This document shows, in pieces, positions 12,406 to 23,700 of a stretch of 64,000 bases of DNA. Source of the stretch: Marasmius tenuissimus (taxonomy: Eukaryota; Basidiomycota; Agaricomycetes; Agaricales; Marasmiaceae). The DNA lies in NCBI GenBank assembly GCA_029532415.1, contig JAQOTA010000070.1, positions 868,001-932,000 on the forward strand, given 5' to 3'. How positions within the stretch are numbered: the first letter of the stretch is position 1; every line of letters begins with the position of its first letter. The translations under genes and the position numbers were made by a program. Below the pieces are notes generated by a model that worked only from the letters and a program-made list of their open reading frames with translations, did no database searches and had not been told where the DNA came from.

Positions 12406-12553
12406 TCCTCATAGCAGGATGTTCTCTGAATGTATTATCAAATGTTGGTTTGAAGTACAGCATAGCAACTAAACATGATTTCAGTAGAACACTCAATTTC
12501 AATGAACAGGCTTAAAACATGCCTTCTGCGAGGTCTTTCAGAGTATCCTCCCT

Positions 12554-12880
12554 TCAATCTGGCAGATCATTGATGTGCTTTACAGACTCAAGCAGTGACC
12601 ACTCTGATCTTGTCTTTAAAGACCCCAAGAATAAGATATCACTGTCACAAACTATATTTTTCTGTATATAAGTGATCCCTAAAACCGGCATAATCAACAA
12701 ATCTGGGTCATTCCAGGTCTGACTCAGCCAACTGCCACTACCAAGCCCAACAATCTGGTACAATCCAGGTCTGACGTCCATTACTTCCATTTGCATATCC
12801 TTGGACAGTAGAATTTGCAACACAGTAGGAGACTTTATGTGTTGTAACAACTGGTGAACTTGTTCTGTTGCCTCAATCAA
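12554..12880 (-). CDS. unrecognised 108-codon open frame
   Basis: The frame (TEQVHQLLQHIKSPT, GLYQIVGLGSGSWLSQTW, ILFLGSLKTRSEWSLLE) has a balanced, protein-like composition. It begins with a TTG rather than ATG, so it may be an exon. No domain is recognised and no neighbour helps. It could be part of a decayed gene together with the fragment at 12118-12405, although that lies on the other strand. Confidence 0.3.
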   Translation of the reverse strand: MIEATEQVHQLLQHIKSPTVLQILLSKDMQMEVMDVRPGLYQIVGLGSGSWLSQTWNDPDLLIMPVLGITYIQKNIVCDSDILFLGSLKTRSEWSLLESVKHINDLPD

Positions 12881-12899
12881 AAATTACTCAGTTCTCAAT

Positions 12900-13928
12900 A
12901 TCCGAACATCAAAAAAAGAAAAGTGATTGTATTCACTGATCTTTTTGTGGTCGTTTTTCTGGTATAATCTGGGACTGGGCCTGAAATATCTGTGTTGTGC
13001 AGATAAAGCATTGGTTACTGTCAGTAACCGACGAATAGAAGGTGGTGCATCATCAATTGTTATTTGTCAGTTTGAAATATCACATCTACAGGTACAAAGC
13101 AAGCTTCAAACATACAAAAGATCATTCAGAGTACTTAGGTCAAAATGTAAAATCCCTTGATATCGGTCTGTTTCTTGTCAGGTGGACCAGATCTGACAGG
13201 AATCCAACAATAGGTTGCAAAATTAACATGAGGCTGACACAATGGTTGAAAAGGGTGGTGGACAGCAAACCTATAATACAGGATCAGTATTGGTATTATC
13301 AATGGCACTTTGATGATATATAGACCAAGATATTCAGCTTGTAGAGTTACACATCATTAAACATTGGATAAGTTGACATGAAAAAACATTGTGGTTTCAC
13401 TGAAAGATTCATACAGAGAACATGTCTCTTTCCAAATTGAGTACTGGTTAGCTTGCTGTGAGGACAAGTTTTGGATATACAATGATTTGTGTTACACAAA
13501 GATTCAAACAAGCATGTGAGAGACAACTCAAAAACAGTTCATTAACAACATATGAAACAAAGTGTTCGAACACTGTGTTCACAATACCATTCCTTGGAGT
13601 ATGTTATGAACCATCATCTGATTGAATTATGTTTGTGTATCCTCCTTGTATTGAAGCCATCAAGATGTTTAACATATTATAAGTAGTCCTTTTCAATTGA
13701 GTCATGATGAACTCATCCTCAGTATAAAGTCAGTATCCGCCATTCTAGTTTATTGTCTCTGACCTCTGTTATATTCATGGCACCTCTTATTGTTTCTGCT
13801 AAATCTTTTATCATAAATTGTCCTGTTCATGGAATGAAACCAATCATGATCTTGAACTTTGATATCATTATGGCGATACTGGAAATGTTCCTTGATAAAT
13901 ATGGACATCATAATAACATTGGTTTGAT
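12900..13928. other. no recognisable gene
   Basis: AT-rich sequence with short frames only. Confidence 0.3.
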
Positions 13929-13933
13929 GTTGC

Positions 13934-14355
13934 TGTCATGAAGACGCCACTTTTCCCTCCACCATTGGTTCACATGATTATCACATGTTCTTTTCTCACA
14001 GTCACTTACTATACATCTTTCTTTCTCACAATCCCCTTTCTTAACCCACCACTGCGCAGCTTTAACCCACATCACGCAGCCATCCCATTATCTCATACTG
14101 ACTCATTTCTTATTCATCCCTGACTCATATGTTACTCATACACAACTCATAGGTAGCCACTCCTACTCCAGCTCTGACCATAGGATAGGTATATAAGCTA
14201 GCTAGTCTTCACCTGGTCCCTCATCTTGACCTCTTGTCGTTGGGACCAGTTTCTGCCTTATCTCTGTCTGACTTGAGCCCGCTGCTCCTCTCCAAGCCTG
14301 CTACCACTGCTCCCTGCCTCTGCCGTCTCTGATAGACGCTCAGCACTTCATGACA
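13934..14355 (+). mobile_element. solo LTR of the gypsy family (TSD GTTGC)
   Basis: It starts TGTCATGAAGACGCC and ends CTTCATGACA. It matches, in inverted orientation, the 420-bp LTRs of the gypsy element at 37364-43752. GTTGC at 13929-13933 and 14356-14360 is the target duplication. A TATATAAG box lies near 14191, and ATCTTGACCT, the likely RNA start, about 33 bp downstream. The internal region has been lost by LTR-LTR recombination. Confidence 0.95.
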
Positions 14356-14360
14356 GTTGC

Positions 14361-16030
14361 TGAATAAACACTTCCCAATTGTAACTTATTTTACACTCCA
14401 TAACAAAGTTTGGAGTGTTTATTTACAGGATGTCAGACTTTGACGTTGCATTTACAGCTCAATATCCCTTGTAACACCATCCACATTATATGCCTTGGAC
14501 TGAACCTTCGAAAATCTGCCCAATATATGTTGTTTCATCCACAGTATTCATATTCATGTCAGCTTGGTTTTGCACATGCGACCTTTACTGCAGCTCATTT
14601 CCACTCCATTCAATCAATATCCCAAGAGCCATGTCATGGGCCATGCCCATGATGTTTTACTACTGTCGCTCGTAGGATATGTCACACAGTACGTGGAAAG
14701 TGTAGTATTGCAAGCTGCATTCGTTGCTCACAACTTCAACAGACAATATCTAAATCAATTCACATTCAAAAACATCACTGAACTTGCGGTGCTGTTTCCA
14801 GTCATTTCCACTCATGCATTGCCTATGGCTCAGAACGAACCATTCAACATCTCCTCATCAACTGAGACAATGTGGCCTGCCCTTTAATTTTTTTAGGCTT
14901 GGGTGGAACCTTCTATTCTTGTTGGAATTCACGCAACACCAATGTTGTGTTTGATATTAGACACATGCAGACGCTGCAACAGCTATTGTTGGTGTTCCTC
15001 ACAGTCAATGAGGATGCTGTACAACTGATGCTGCAGTGCTTCCAAGTACCATTGAACACTCAATGTGTTTCAGTCGAAATGAGGCACATCATCCCATTTT
15101 CAATTTCCCCTACTGGCACAACTTCAATCCGCAAGCCATATACTTGGATCCCAGGTTGGTCTTCGTGGTAGAGACCCTGGTAGCAACAACAATCTGATGT
15201 GCTGTAGACATGGAGCACCAGAACACAGTTAGTGATGTGCTTTTAGGGGTAGAGAGAGTGTCTGAAATGGAATGGGACTCTATCAAGTGTAAGGTTGAAT
15301 CATGACTAGCATTTGCATGTGACAACTGCATCAAATCACAAAATGAACCAAGTGAAGGTTTATTGGTCCATATATTCTGATTGTACTACTCTTTCAATTA
15401 AAGACGTTGTAAATACATCAATTTAAAAGAACAGACATCTTATCGCTCCCCATAAATCAATCATCTGGAAGGGTTCTCAGACATTCCAAACAATAGGGGA
15501 TGATACTGGAACAAAAAAGGATGGTGCACAGATTGCAGTAGTCAGAATTACTCGACACTCCATATTCTAGAGTGTTGAGACGACAGCTCCTGTTTTTTGA
15601 TGTGTACGGCAGTACATTCTCCATAGTTTAAAGTACAGCATTGTTGATATCAGTCTGTCCTAACAATCATCTTGACAATCTGTTCAAATAATTTGCAGTA
15701 GGTGCATAGAAAATGTAACTACTCCAGTTTCAACAGAAGACTTCAGCACTACATTCTGCAGTATACAAGCGTACTACACTAGTATGTGATCTCCATTAGA
15801 TTGTCATTGCATTGCATCTGCTTTTGACTGACGTTGAACATGTCATATAAAGCATATTGGTTACTATAAGGAACTATAAACTATATGTCATTATGTATTT
15901 CTGTTCAAAGACCCAGATAGAATAAATCAGTTGGTACAGTGGGGTCGGTTTTGAGATGACTAAAACATGAATCACTAAATATCAATGTTGGAACAACAAT
16001 CAATTGTAGTCACACCATGTTTTGGAATGG
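14361..16030. other. no recognisable gene
   Basis: Several short frames are present (for example 14564-14887, plus), none with a domain, intron pattern or homolog that I can recognise. Confidence 0.3.
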
Positions 16031-16034
16031 AGTA

Positions 16035-16608
16035 TCACTTCATTCCATAGGCCTCTCCTGTGGGTGTAAACTTGGCAGTGTGAACAAGCCCATTCATGTC
16101 CCATGTCAATATGTGAGAGAAGTTTGTCACTTGTTGCTTTGCAAAACAACAGAAATGGTTGACTAAGTAGGTAAAGAGGTAAGTAGCAATGTCCTGCTCC
16201 CTCAAAGTGTTTGATCTGCAGCACATTTAACATACATAACATCAGGCATGAATAAATGCTTACACAGGTCCTCCAAGAGCCCATTACTGGTGGGGTGACT
16301 GCATTCAGCTCACAGTGTACACAGACAAAAACTTGCCAGTCATCGTCCATATCATCTGCTCTCATGCATGCAACTGATCATCCCAATTCGGTCATGAGTG
16401 CAACAGAGGACAAACTTGGTTGAACTGATAAGCATGCAGGTTCCTCTCTGTATACAGAAAAGCATTGCGGATAAGTATTCAGGTGCCTGACTGCAGTTGA
16501 GGCAGTAGAAAACATGACTGAACACCACAAACATTTGATCTTCACGAAGGCCTCATCCGGGGAACATGTAGATAGAGGACGGCAAACAGAAAGGTCCATG
16601 AGGAACAA
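16035..16608 (-). pseudogene. unrecognised zinc-finger-bearing relic, copy B
   Basis: The minus strand reads DEAFVKIKCLWCSVMFSTAS followed by TAVRHLNT, then DDMDDDWQVFVCVHC. These are clearly homologous to copy A at 8963-9334. A small intron (GTGTAAGC donor, GTGCTGCAG acceptor, about 16216-16272) links to a frame LSNTLREQDIATYLFTYLVN ending ...PTGEAYGMK at 16035. The intron structure shows this was a spliced gene, now shifted in frame. The function is unknown. Confidence 0.5.
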
Positions 16609-17689
16609 TAATTGAGCTAAAGAAAATTTGATAGGAGGTGCAACAACAGGTGGTCACCGAGCAAGAAAGTCGGAGAGTTCATTTGGATTGGTAAACAATG
16701 CTATGGCAGGATGTGTTACAAATCCACCCATTGTTTTCCCTTCCCTTGGTCCCCAGATATTTTCCCAGCATACCATATGGTTTCCATCATGACAATGTTT
16801 CCACATGTATCCCTTGATTCTTATCACTTGTTCTTTCAGTTTTCCTGTTTTATCTTTGTTCCCATGATATCTCTACAGCTTGGCTCTGTCATATACAATC
16901 ATGGACACTTCTAGATAGTTCTCCAGTCTGACAACTTCGTCTTATAGTGCTTGTATCCAGCATGTACTATCTTACACTTGCCCTACTCAATTCTATTCTC
17001 CAACCTTCACACTCTTGACCCTGTTGGTGGCCTGAGGGGTTTTTCTAGTCACTGGCCTTGTTCTTGACAGGATGCACATTGATCAATGTGAGTTGACAAA
17101 CAATGAAATTGTTGATCGCAGACAGCCCCTTCACGATTGTGCCCTCATGTCTGATGATACAAGTGAAGATCTGGTGTGGTTGGACAGAAGGCACATTGGA
17201 AAGTAGGAGATATTTGCTGAAGTATGGTTGCAACATCAGCACTCCAACAGCAAAAACGTAGGTGGATATGATTGGTTGTTTTTGTCAGAGTACTAACATA
17301 CATGCAGATTTGCAGTTGGTGAGTATCATAGAGGTGTGTCTAACACTGGTCAAAGCAGTAAGGTCTCGTTTGAGGGATGGGTAAACTGTGTTCAAGAACA
17401 CCTGCCATTCTTAAGAAAACCATGTCAACTAATGGTACGTGTAGACATACCATCCCAACATACTATTGTCTGTAAGGGGTACTCCCGTATCATAGTTGTA
17501 TTTGCCCTCCAGCAACTCATACATGTGTAGCGATAGCTGCACACCCAAAGTGCAAAATTGTCTTGTCATAGTAGAGTTGTAGTACACACAAGTTCAAGCA
17601 ACATACTAAAAGTGAAACCATTCAGTACGACTAGAATAAATCAAGGAGATAAACCTACATGACTGTGCTGAAGTGCATGGTCAACCTAC

Positions 17690-18200
17690 ATGCACAGTAC
17701 AGGATTGTCCAGCTTACACCTTGGAGGAAGCTGAAGGAGCAAGGACAACATATCTTCCTTCAAGTATTGCCGATTGCCGTCCTCTGAAAAAAAGATGGGA
17801 GGACGAGTTAACCCAAAGTAGCACTGTAGGATGTTGTTGAACTCACCTGTACAAACAGCTACTGTGTCAATACAAAGTGGAGGATATTTGGGGAACTTTG
17901 CCCTAAACAAACAACACATGTCTGACCTAGTGCCATCAAGTGCATCAGTCTCTTGTAAACAAGTTTGGATGAACACAAACTTACACCAGGGTGACACAAG
18001 AGTCACAAATATGTGTTGACCACTCCATGACAGGTTCACTCCATCCAGTGTTACATACCTAGACATTACAATGAGAAAGGTCAACAAATTCAAGCTGTGT
18101 ATTGACAGACCTTGCAAGAATTGTTTTTCATGAACAAGAACACAAGCCAATCATAATATTGAAGGTCTGTTGGACCAGCGGGTATGTCTCTGGTTCACCT
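17690..18200 (-). pseudogene. cysteine-rich multi-exon gene remnant
   Basis: Minus-strand exons can be read as YYDWLVFLFMKNNSCK, VCNTGWSEPVMEWSTHICDS, KFPKYPPLCIDTVAVCT and EDGNRQYLKEDMLSLLLQLP. They are separated by introns of the usual size (for example TTTGTACAG/GTGAGTTC ... TTTTTTTCAG/AGG). The C-x2-C ... C-x2-C spacing suggests a small zinc-binding domain. I do not recognise the protein. It lies in the same orientation as copy B at 16035-16608 and could belong to the same decayed gene. Confidence 0.45.
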
Positions 18201-18240
18201 GAAAACACCCCAAAATCCATGAGAGTCAATGAGCACTTCA

Positions 18241-20486
18241 TAAATTGTATGTGAAACAGCTGCTAGAGATACAAGACTTGAGAACAGTAGGAAGGTGCAG
18301 ATCTATGTATAAGTATGTCAACAATCAGCAGACTATAGCAGTGACGACTGACTCACCAGTATGAAGAGTTCCACCAGCAAATCAAAGTTGCGACTAGTTT
18401 CTCCTGAAATATTAGTAGATGTTATTGAGAAGATCATTGCATTGTTGATGTGGAGAGAGTAGATGGACAAGAGAAAACAACAAATGATGAATCTAGGTAT
18501 TTTAATAAGAAGAGACTGTTACTAAACATACATCCAAAACCCAATTGTAGTTATGGTTTGAATCATTTTGAGTCAGAATTCCAGAACTGCAGATTTCGGA
18601 TACCACAAGATTTTTCAAACAATCCAGGGTAGTACATAGATCTGACAAAACAAAGCGCCTCTCACATTACAAACACCTGTTCACCTGTCCTTTTTGAGTG
18701 ACCTTTCCCCCTTTAACTGAATGTTTCTAATTACTTCTTTCACATTATAACCATCAGGTGTATTGTGGATGGAACCGTGGCACTAGCTTCCACGTATGGT
18801 CCCCCACCTATATGGGATGCCTTCTACTGGTCGTTGAGACTGTTTGTGAGTCTTACCCAACCGTTGTCTATAGCTTCTCACAGCTATCAGTCTTTATACT
18901 GAAAGTCCTTTTGCTTGTAACCCTACTGAAGGTGCTCCAAATGAAGATTCAGACAAATTCTCTTTCACTGTCCTGGGGACAGCTGGAGTACCAAAGGGAT
19001 GTGTCATGTAAGTCTCTCTTCCCTTTCTCTGATACCATACCCACTCATTGTGGGTATGTAGTGAAGGACAAGTGATCCCCTACAAAAAAGTTGTTTTCAA
19101 TTCAATGACTGGCCCAGAAAGTGACATGTGTCTATTGATGGGGTATTCTGTCATTCTTCTTGACATTAAACGGTTTGCAGTGTAACTTTGCTCAATATCG
19201 AACCCCAATATCTTTTGAAACCCATTATTGGTTTTTAAGCTCTCAACCCGAAGAGACTGCAAATGATTTTGGTATGTTGAATTGATTTACCTGCAAATTC
19301 ACAATGACAAAGACCGGCACAGATATTAGATTTCATTTCCATATGATAGAGTTCTTGTGGTCTGTCATATATTACCTCAAAAGCAGGTTCAGCTTCCCTT
19401 TTAGCACAGAGTACAAAGTGACTCCCTAGGTACTGTTTCAGGCAGACATTGAACATGAAAAACAGAACTTCCAGGAAGGATACTCTATGGATTCCTATCT
19501 TTGTGATTTACATTTCAGGATTTTCATCATATTGCAATATGTGCTGGGCAATTGACATGTTTGTAGCAATGCAGCAAATCTTCTGTTCAATACAAATGTA
19601 AGTACTGTGACAATTGCAAAAGTATCAGCGCTTAATTATCTGATTACAGTATGCTCTCCATTCACTGTTTGGTTATATACATCACATGATCGACCGTAAA
19701 TGCCCCATTAGATTTATTCTTCTCCCTTTTTTATTTCAGCCTCAAAGACACCAACAATCCTCATTAATGACTAACTCTTGAACTAATGCAAGAAAGAAGC
19801 AACATATGTACTATGCACCGAACATGTTAGGAAGCCTTCAAAATTCCAACAACCATATTCAGGAATGCACCATAGGAAGCAATAGTGTGGCTATTTTAAT
19901 TAGCTGAGGCCTCATGTATCCAAGAAAACCTTAATTTTTTATAGCAGTTTGAACTCCCAAAGCAAACCCACTTCCAAAACATGATGAATGTATGACTGGA
20001 TGTGTAACAAAAGGAAGTACCAAAACAAGAAACCTATTTCTGTACTGGTCTGTGTTCTGCAATGATTGCTACCTGAATTTCAAAACCAAACATGCTTCTG
20101 AACCACATCAATGTGACTCAATGGCCTGTAACAAATGGAAAATACCAATGACCATAGAGATGTATAGAAGCATTAATTCAAGGTCAGATATGCTCTGCCT
20201 CTGTCTGATCTTTGTCTTGCCTTCAACAGTGTCATCTGCATCCACCTTGCATTCTCACAAATTGTCTCTACTTGTTTTAACCTATATTATGGTTGAGCCA
20301 GAGTCTGTATCAACTCACGACAACCAATGCAAAGACAAGAATTCCCATATGTCATGCTCCTCTTTCTAAACATACCTAGTACTGACTGGTGATTAGAAGA
20401 TCAAAGTCTTCTGGTTTGACAAATCACCAACATCATGGAGGTGCTTGAGTGCTACCTTTGCTACAGGTCTCACTGTATTTCTACTC
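18241..20486. other. no assignable gene
   Basis: Short frames on both strands. 19235-19456 (minus) ends at a plausible GTAAAT donor and could be an isolated exon, but nothing identifies it. Confidence 0.25.
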
Positions 20487-20491
20487 AATAG

Positions 20492-20749
20492 TGTTGAGGC
20501 AGAGGTCCTGCCCACGCAGTGGCAGCATGGGACAGACTAGCTCACCTGGAGATAGGCTTAGAGGCAGCAACGAGAGTAGTAAAAGTACTGGTATTGCATA
20601 TAGATACAGAGCTACTTATATACTATACAGAGGTGGCTGTATCTTCTATAACAGGAGTGACTAGGAATAGCATAGATCATAGTGAAACGATTGAAGCATA
20701 TATGCGGCCCGATACAACGGTCCATATATCCGGTAGTCCGGATTCAACA
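20492..20749 (-). repeat. Copia copy 1, 3' LTR
   Basis: 258 bp with TG...CA ends. It keeps CpG at the two U3 sites where the 5' LTR has TpG (element orientation: TATCGGGCC and CAATCGTTT). A TATATAAG promoter box lies near its middle. Confidence 0.95.
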
Positions 20750-20790
20750 CTCCCCCTCGCTAAGTGCGGCACAAGTAGAGCACGAAGCGT

Positions 20791-23700
20791 CTATTTGGAC
20801 AAATAAAATTCAAGTCCAAGATGTTCTCTAAAAGCGGAGAACTTGACATGACCCAAATTCTTGGTAAACATGTCCGCAGGATTGTAGGCACCGTCAATAA
20901 AGAAAAGATCGACCTTGCGGTCTGAAACACATTCGCGAATGTAATGATAGCGAATATCAATGTGTTTGGTGCGACGTTCTTGAACTGGGTTAGAGGCGAT
21001 AAAAATCGAGCCTTGATTATCTCCACATATAGGAACGGGAGTCATATCAATCCCAAGTTCAGAGAGTAACTGTCGAATCCACACAGCCTGACGACTACAG
21101 TCGGATAGTGCCATGTATTCAGCTTCAGTGGATGAAAGCGCAACAGTCTTCTGGGCGCGTGATTGCCAACAGAAGATGCCACCTGCCAATTTGAAGAAAT
21201 AGCCTGTTATCGACCGACGCTTGATAGGATCAGCAGCCCAATCAGAATCAGTGAATGCTAGTAAACCTCCGTCAGAGGCTCCATCATAGACCAGTGCATA
21301 GTCTGGAGTTCCTGCAAGATAGCGGCAAATATAAAGCGCCTTCTTCAGGTGATCCTCCGATGGATTAGCAGAGAATTGAGAAAGCTTTGTAACAGCGTAG
21401 GCAATATCTGGACGAGTGCCAAGCATAATATACAGAAGCGATCCAATCACTGATTGATATCGAGCGCGACGTTCGGGATCAACAGGACCTTCATTGGGTT
21501 GTGGAATATAGCCGGCGGGAAGAGGAGTATCTGCTGCTTTTGCATTCTGCATGCCAAATCGCTTCAAGACCTTCTTCAAGTAGTCGGTCTGGTCAAGAAG
21601 GATTTTACGGCCTCTGCGACGAATACGCATGCGCAAGAACTCTTTAACTTCTCCAGGATCACGGCATTCCCAACGAGCCATAAACTCGGCTTTCTTCTTT
21701 TCGACAAAGGCTTTGTTGGGTCCAAGGAATAATGCATCGTCAACATAGATCAAAGCGATACATTCTTCACCAGTCTCACGATCTTTGCAGATGAAGAGAC
21801 CTGCATCGGAAGTTAAGCGTTTGAAGCCCATTACTTCCATGGATGAGCTGAGAGCACGCCACCATTCAAGAGCGGCTTGCTTCAGTCCATATAATGCACG
21901 GCGAAGGCAATAGACTTTGCCTTCCTGACCCTTAACCTTGAAACCTTCAGGTTGATCCATATAGATCTCTTCTTTAAGTTCACCATAAAGAAAGGCGTTC
22001 TTCACATCCAATGCCTGAATGTGCCAGTTTTTGAGAGCTGCCAATGCAAGCATCATCCGTACAGTCTCAAACCGCACAACTGGTGAGAAGATCTCATCAA
22101 AATCGACACCTTCGACCTGAGAGAAACCCTTGGCAACAAGTCGAGCTTTCTTTCGACCGTCTGACTTGACGTCAAACACCCATCTGTTTTTGACAGCCTT
22201 GCGACCTTTAGGTAGGTCAACCAATTTGAAGACCTTGCGCTTGCAAAGAGCCTCTAGTTCATCGCGGCAAGCGGCCTTCCATTCTCTCTGCTGCTCAGCT
22301 GGCAGCTTCAGTATGTCACGGAGAGTCCACTCTCGAACGTTAGACATATCGGTGAGGTCATCGTGAACAGGAACTGCCCGATTTAACAGATAAATCACGA
22401 AACCTACTCCCCCTTCCTGGGATAATTGTTGCACTAAGCTATCGGGCTGACTCCCCCTGGAGTTACACATGGTAGACAGACTGGCACGATTAGTCCCAGG
22501 AACTTTTCTAGGTCTGCCTCTCCTACGAGTAGTAGGTGGATCCATGGGTTCTCTATCACCCGTGGCATCTCTCCATGTAGAATTCCTCTCCATATCACGC
22601 ACAATGCGCGAGGGATTATTTGGGTCTCGTTGTTCACCAAATACATTATCAGGTTGCTTAGTACCCGTCCGTTTCCTGCCTGAACGCCTTGGCGGCGGAG
22701 ACTGCTCTTTACCACCCACTGGTGTAGGTGGCCTGGGAGGCTGGAACGGAGGATCAGGATCAGGATGTTGACGTTCACCCTGAGGTACAGGACCATCCCC
22801 ATCATCGTCATGAGGAGATTCCGATCGCTTTGGAAGGTTCTTGGGAGGATAAAGATCGTCATCAGACGAATCATCATCACTATCCGAAGAGAAGTTGGGA
22901 TTTTCACCCAATACCGGCAGTATTTCAGGGATTTCACCCACCGGGGTAAAGCCACGCGGTTTCTTATCAGAACACTTCGGGAATAAATTTTCATCGAACA
23001 GAGCAGTTGCGCTTTTGAAGATAGCATTATTGGACATCTTCATAAAGACATATCCTTTCATGCCTTCCTGAAAACCAATGAAGGTCATCAGTTCCGAACG
23101 CGGAGATAACTTGTTAACTCGACGCTTTTCCGGAATAAACGCATACGCTGCACATCCGAAGACTCGAAGATCCGAAACATCCGGTGCACTGCCATGCAAC
23201 TTCTCATGCGGGGTCAACCAACGTAAACGCTGGGACGGCGTCCGATTATGAAGTGCAACAGCGTGCAATACACAGAATTCCCACCAAGAAGGTGGAAGAC
23301 AAGCATCAAAGCGAAGAGCTTGAGCTTTCTCGACAATGGTCCGATTGAACCGTTCTGCACGACCATTCTGTTCCGGCGTGTATGGAATGCTGGTCAGAAT
23401 TTTGATACCGTGCTCCTTTAGTACGTCATCGAAGGCATCCGATTTGTACTCTCCCCCTCCATCGGACATCCATTCCTTAATATCAACACCGAATTGCACC
23501 TTCACCATAGCAATAAAGTCACGGAGCATCTTGACAGAGTCAGATTTGCGTCGCATGAGCATTGTCCAGCCATGTGAAGTACAGTCGTCGACAAACGACA
23601 TATACCATTTGTATTTGTGGTACGACTCAGTGGGAAATTGTTTGAGGTCGGAGTGGATTTTTTCGAAGGGTTTCGAGGCACAGGTAGTGGAATCAGGGAA

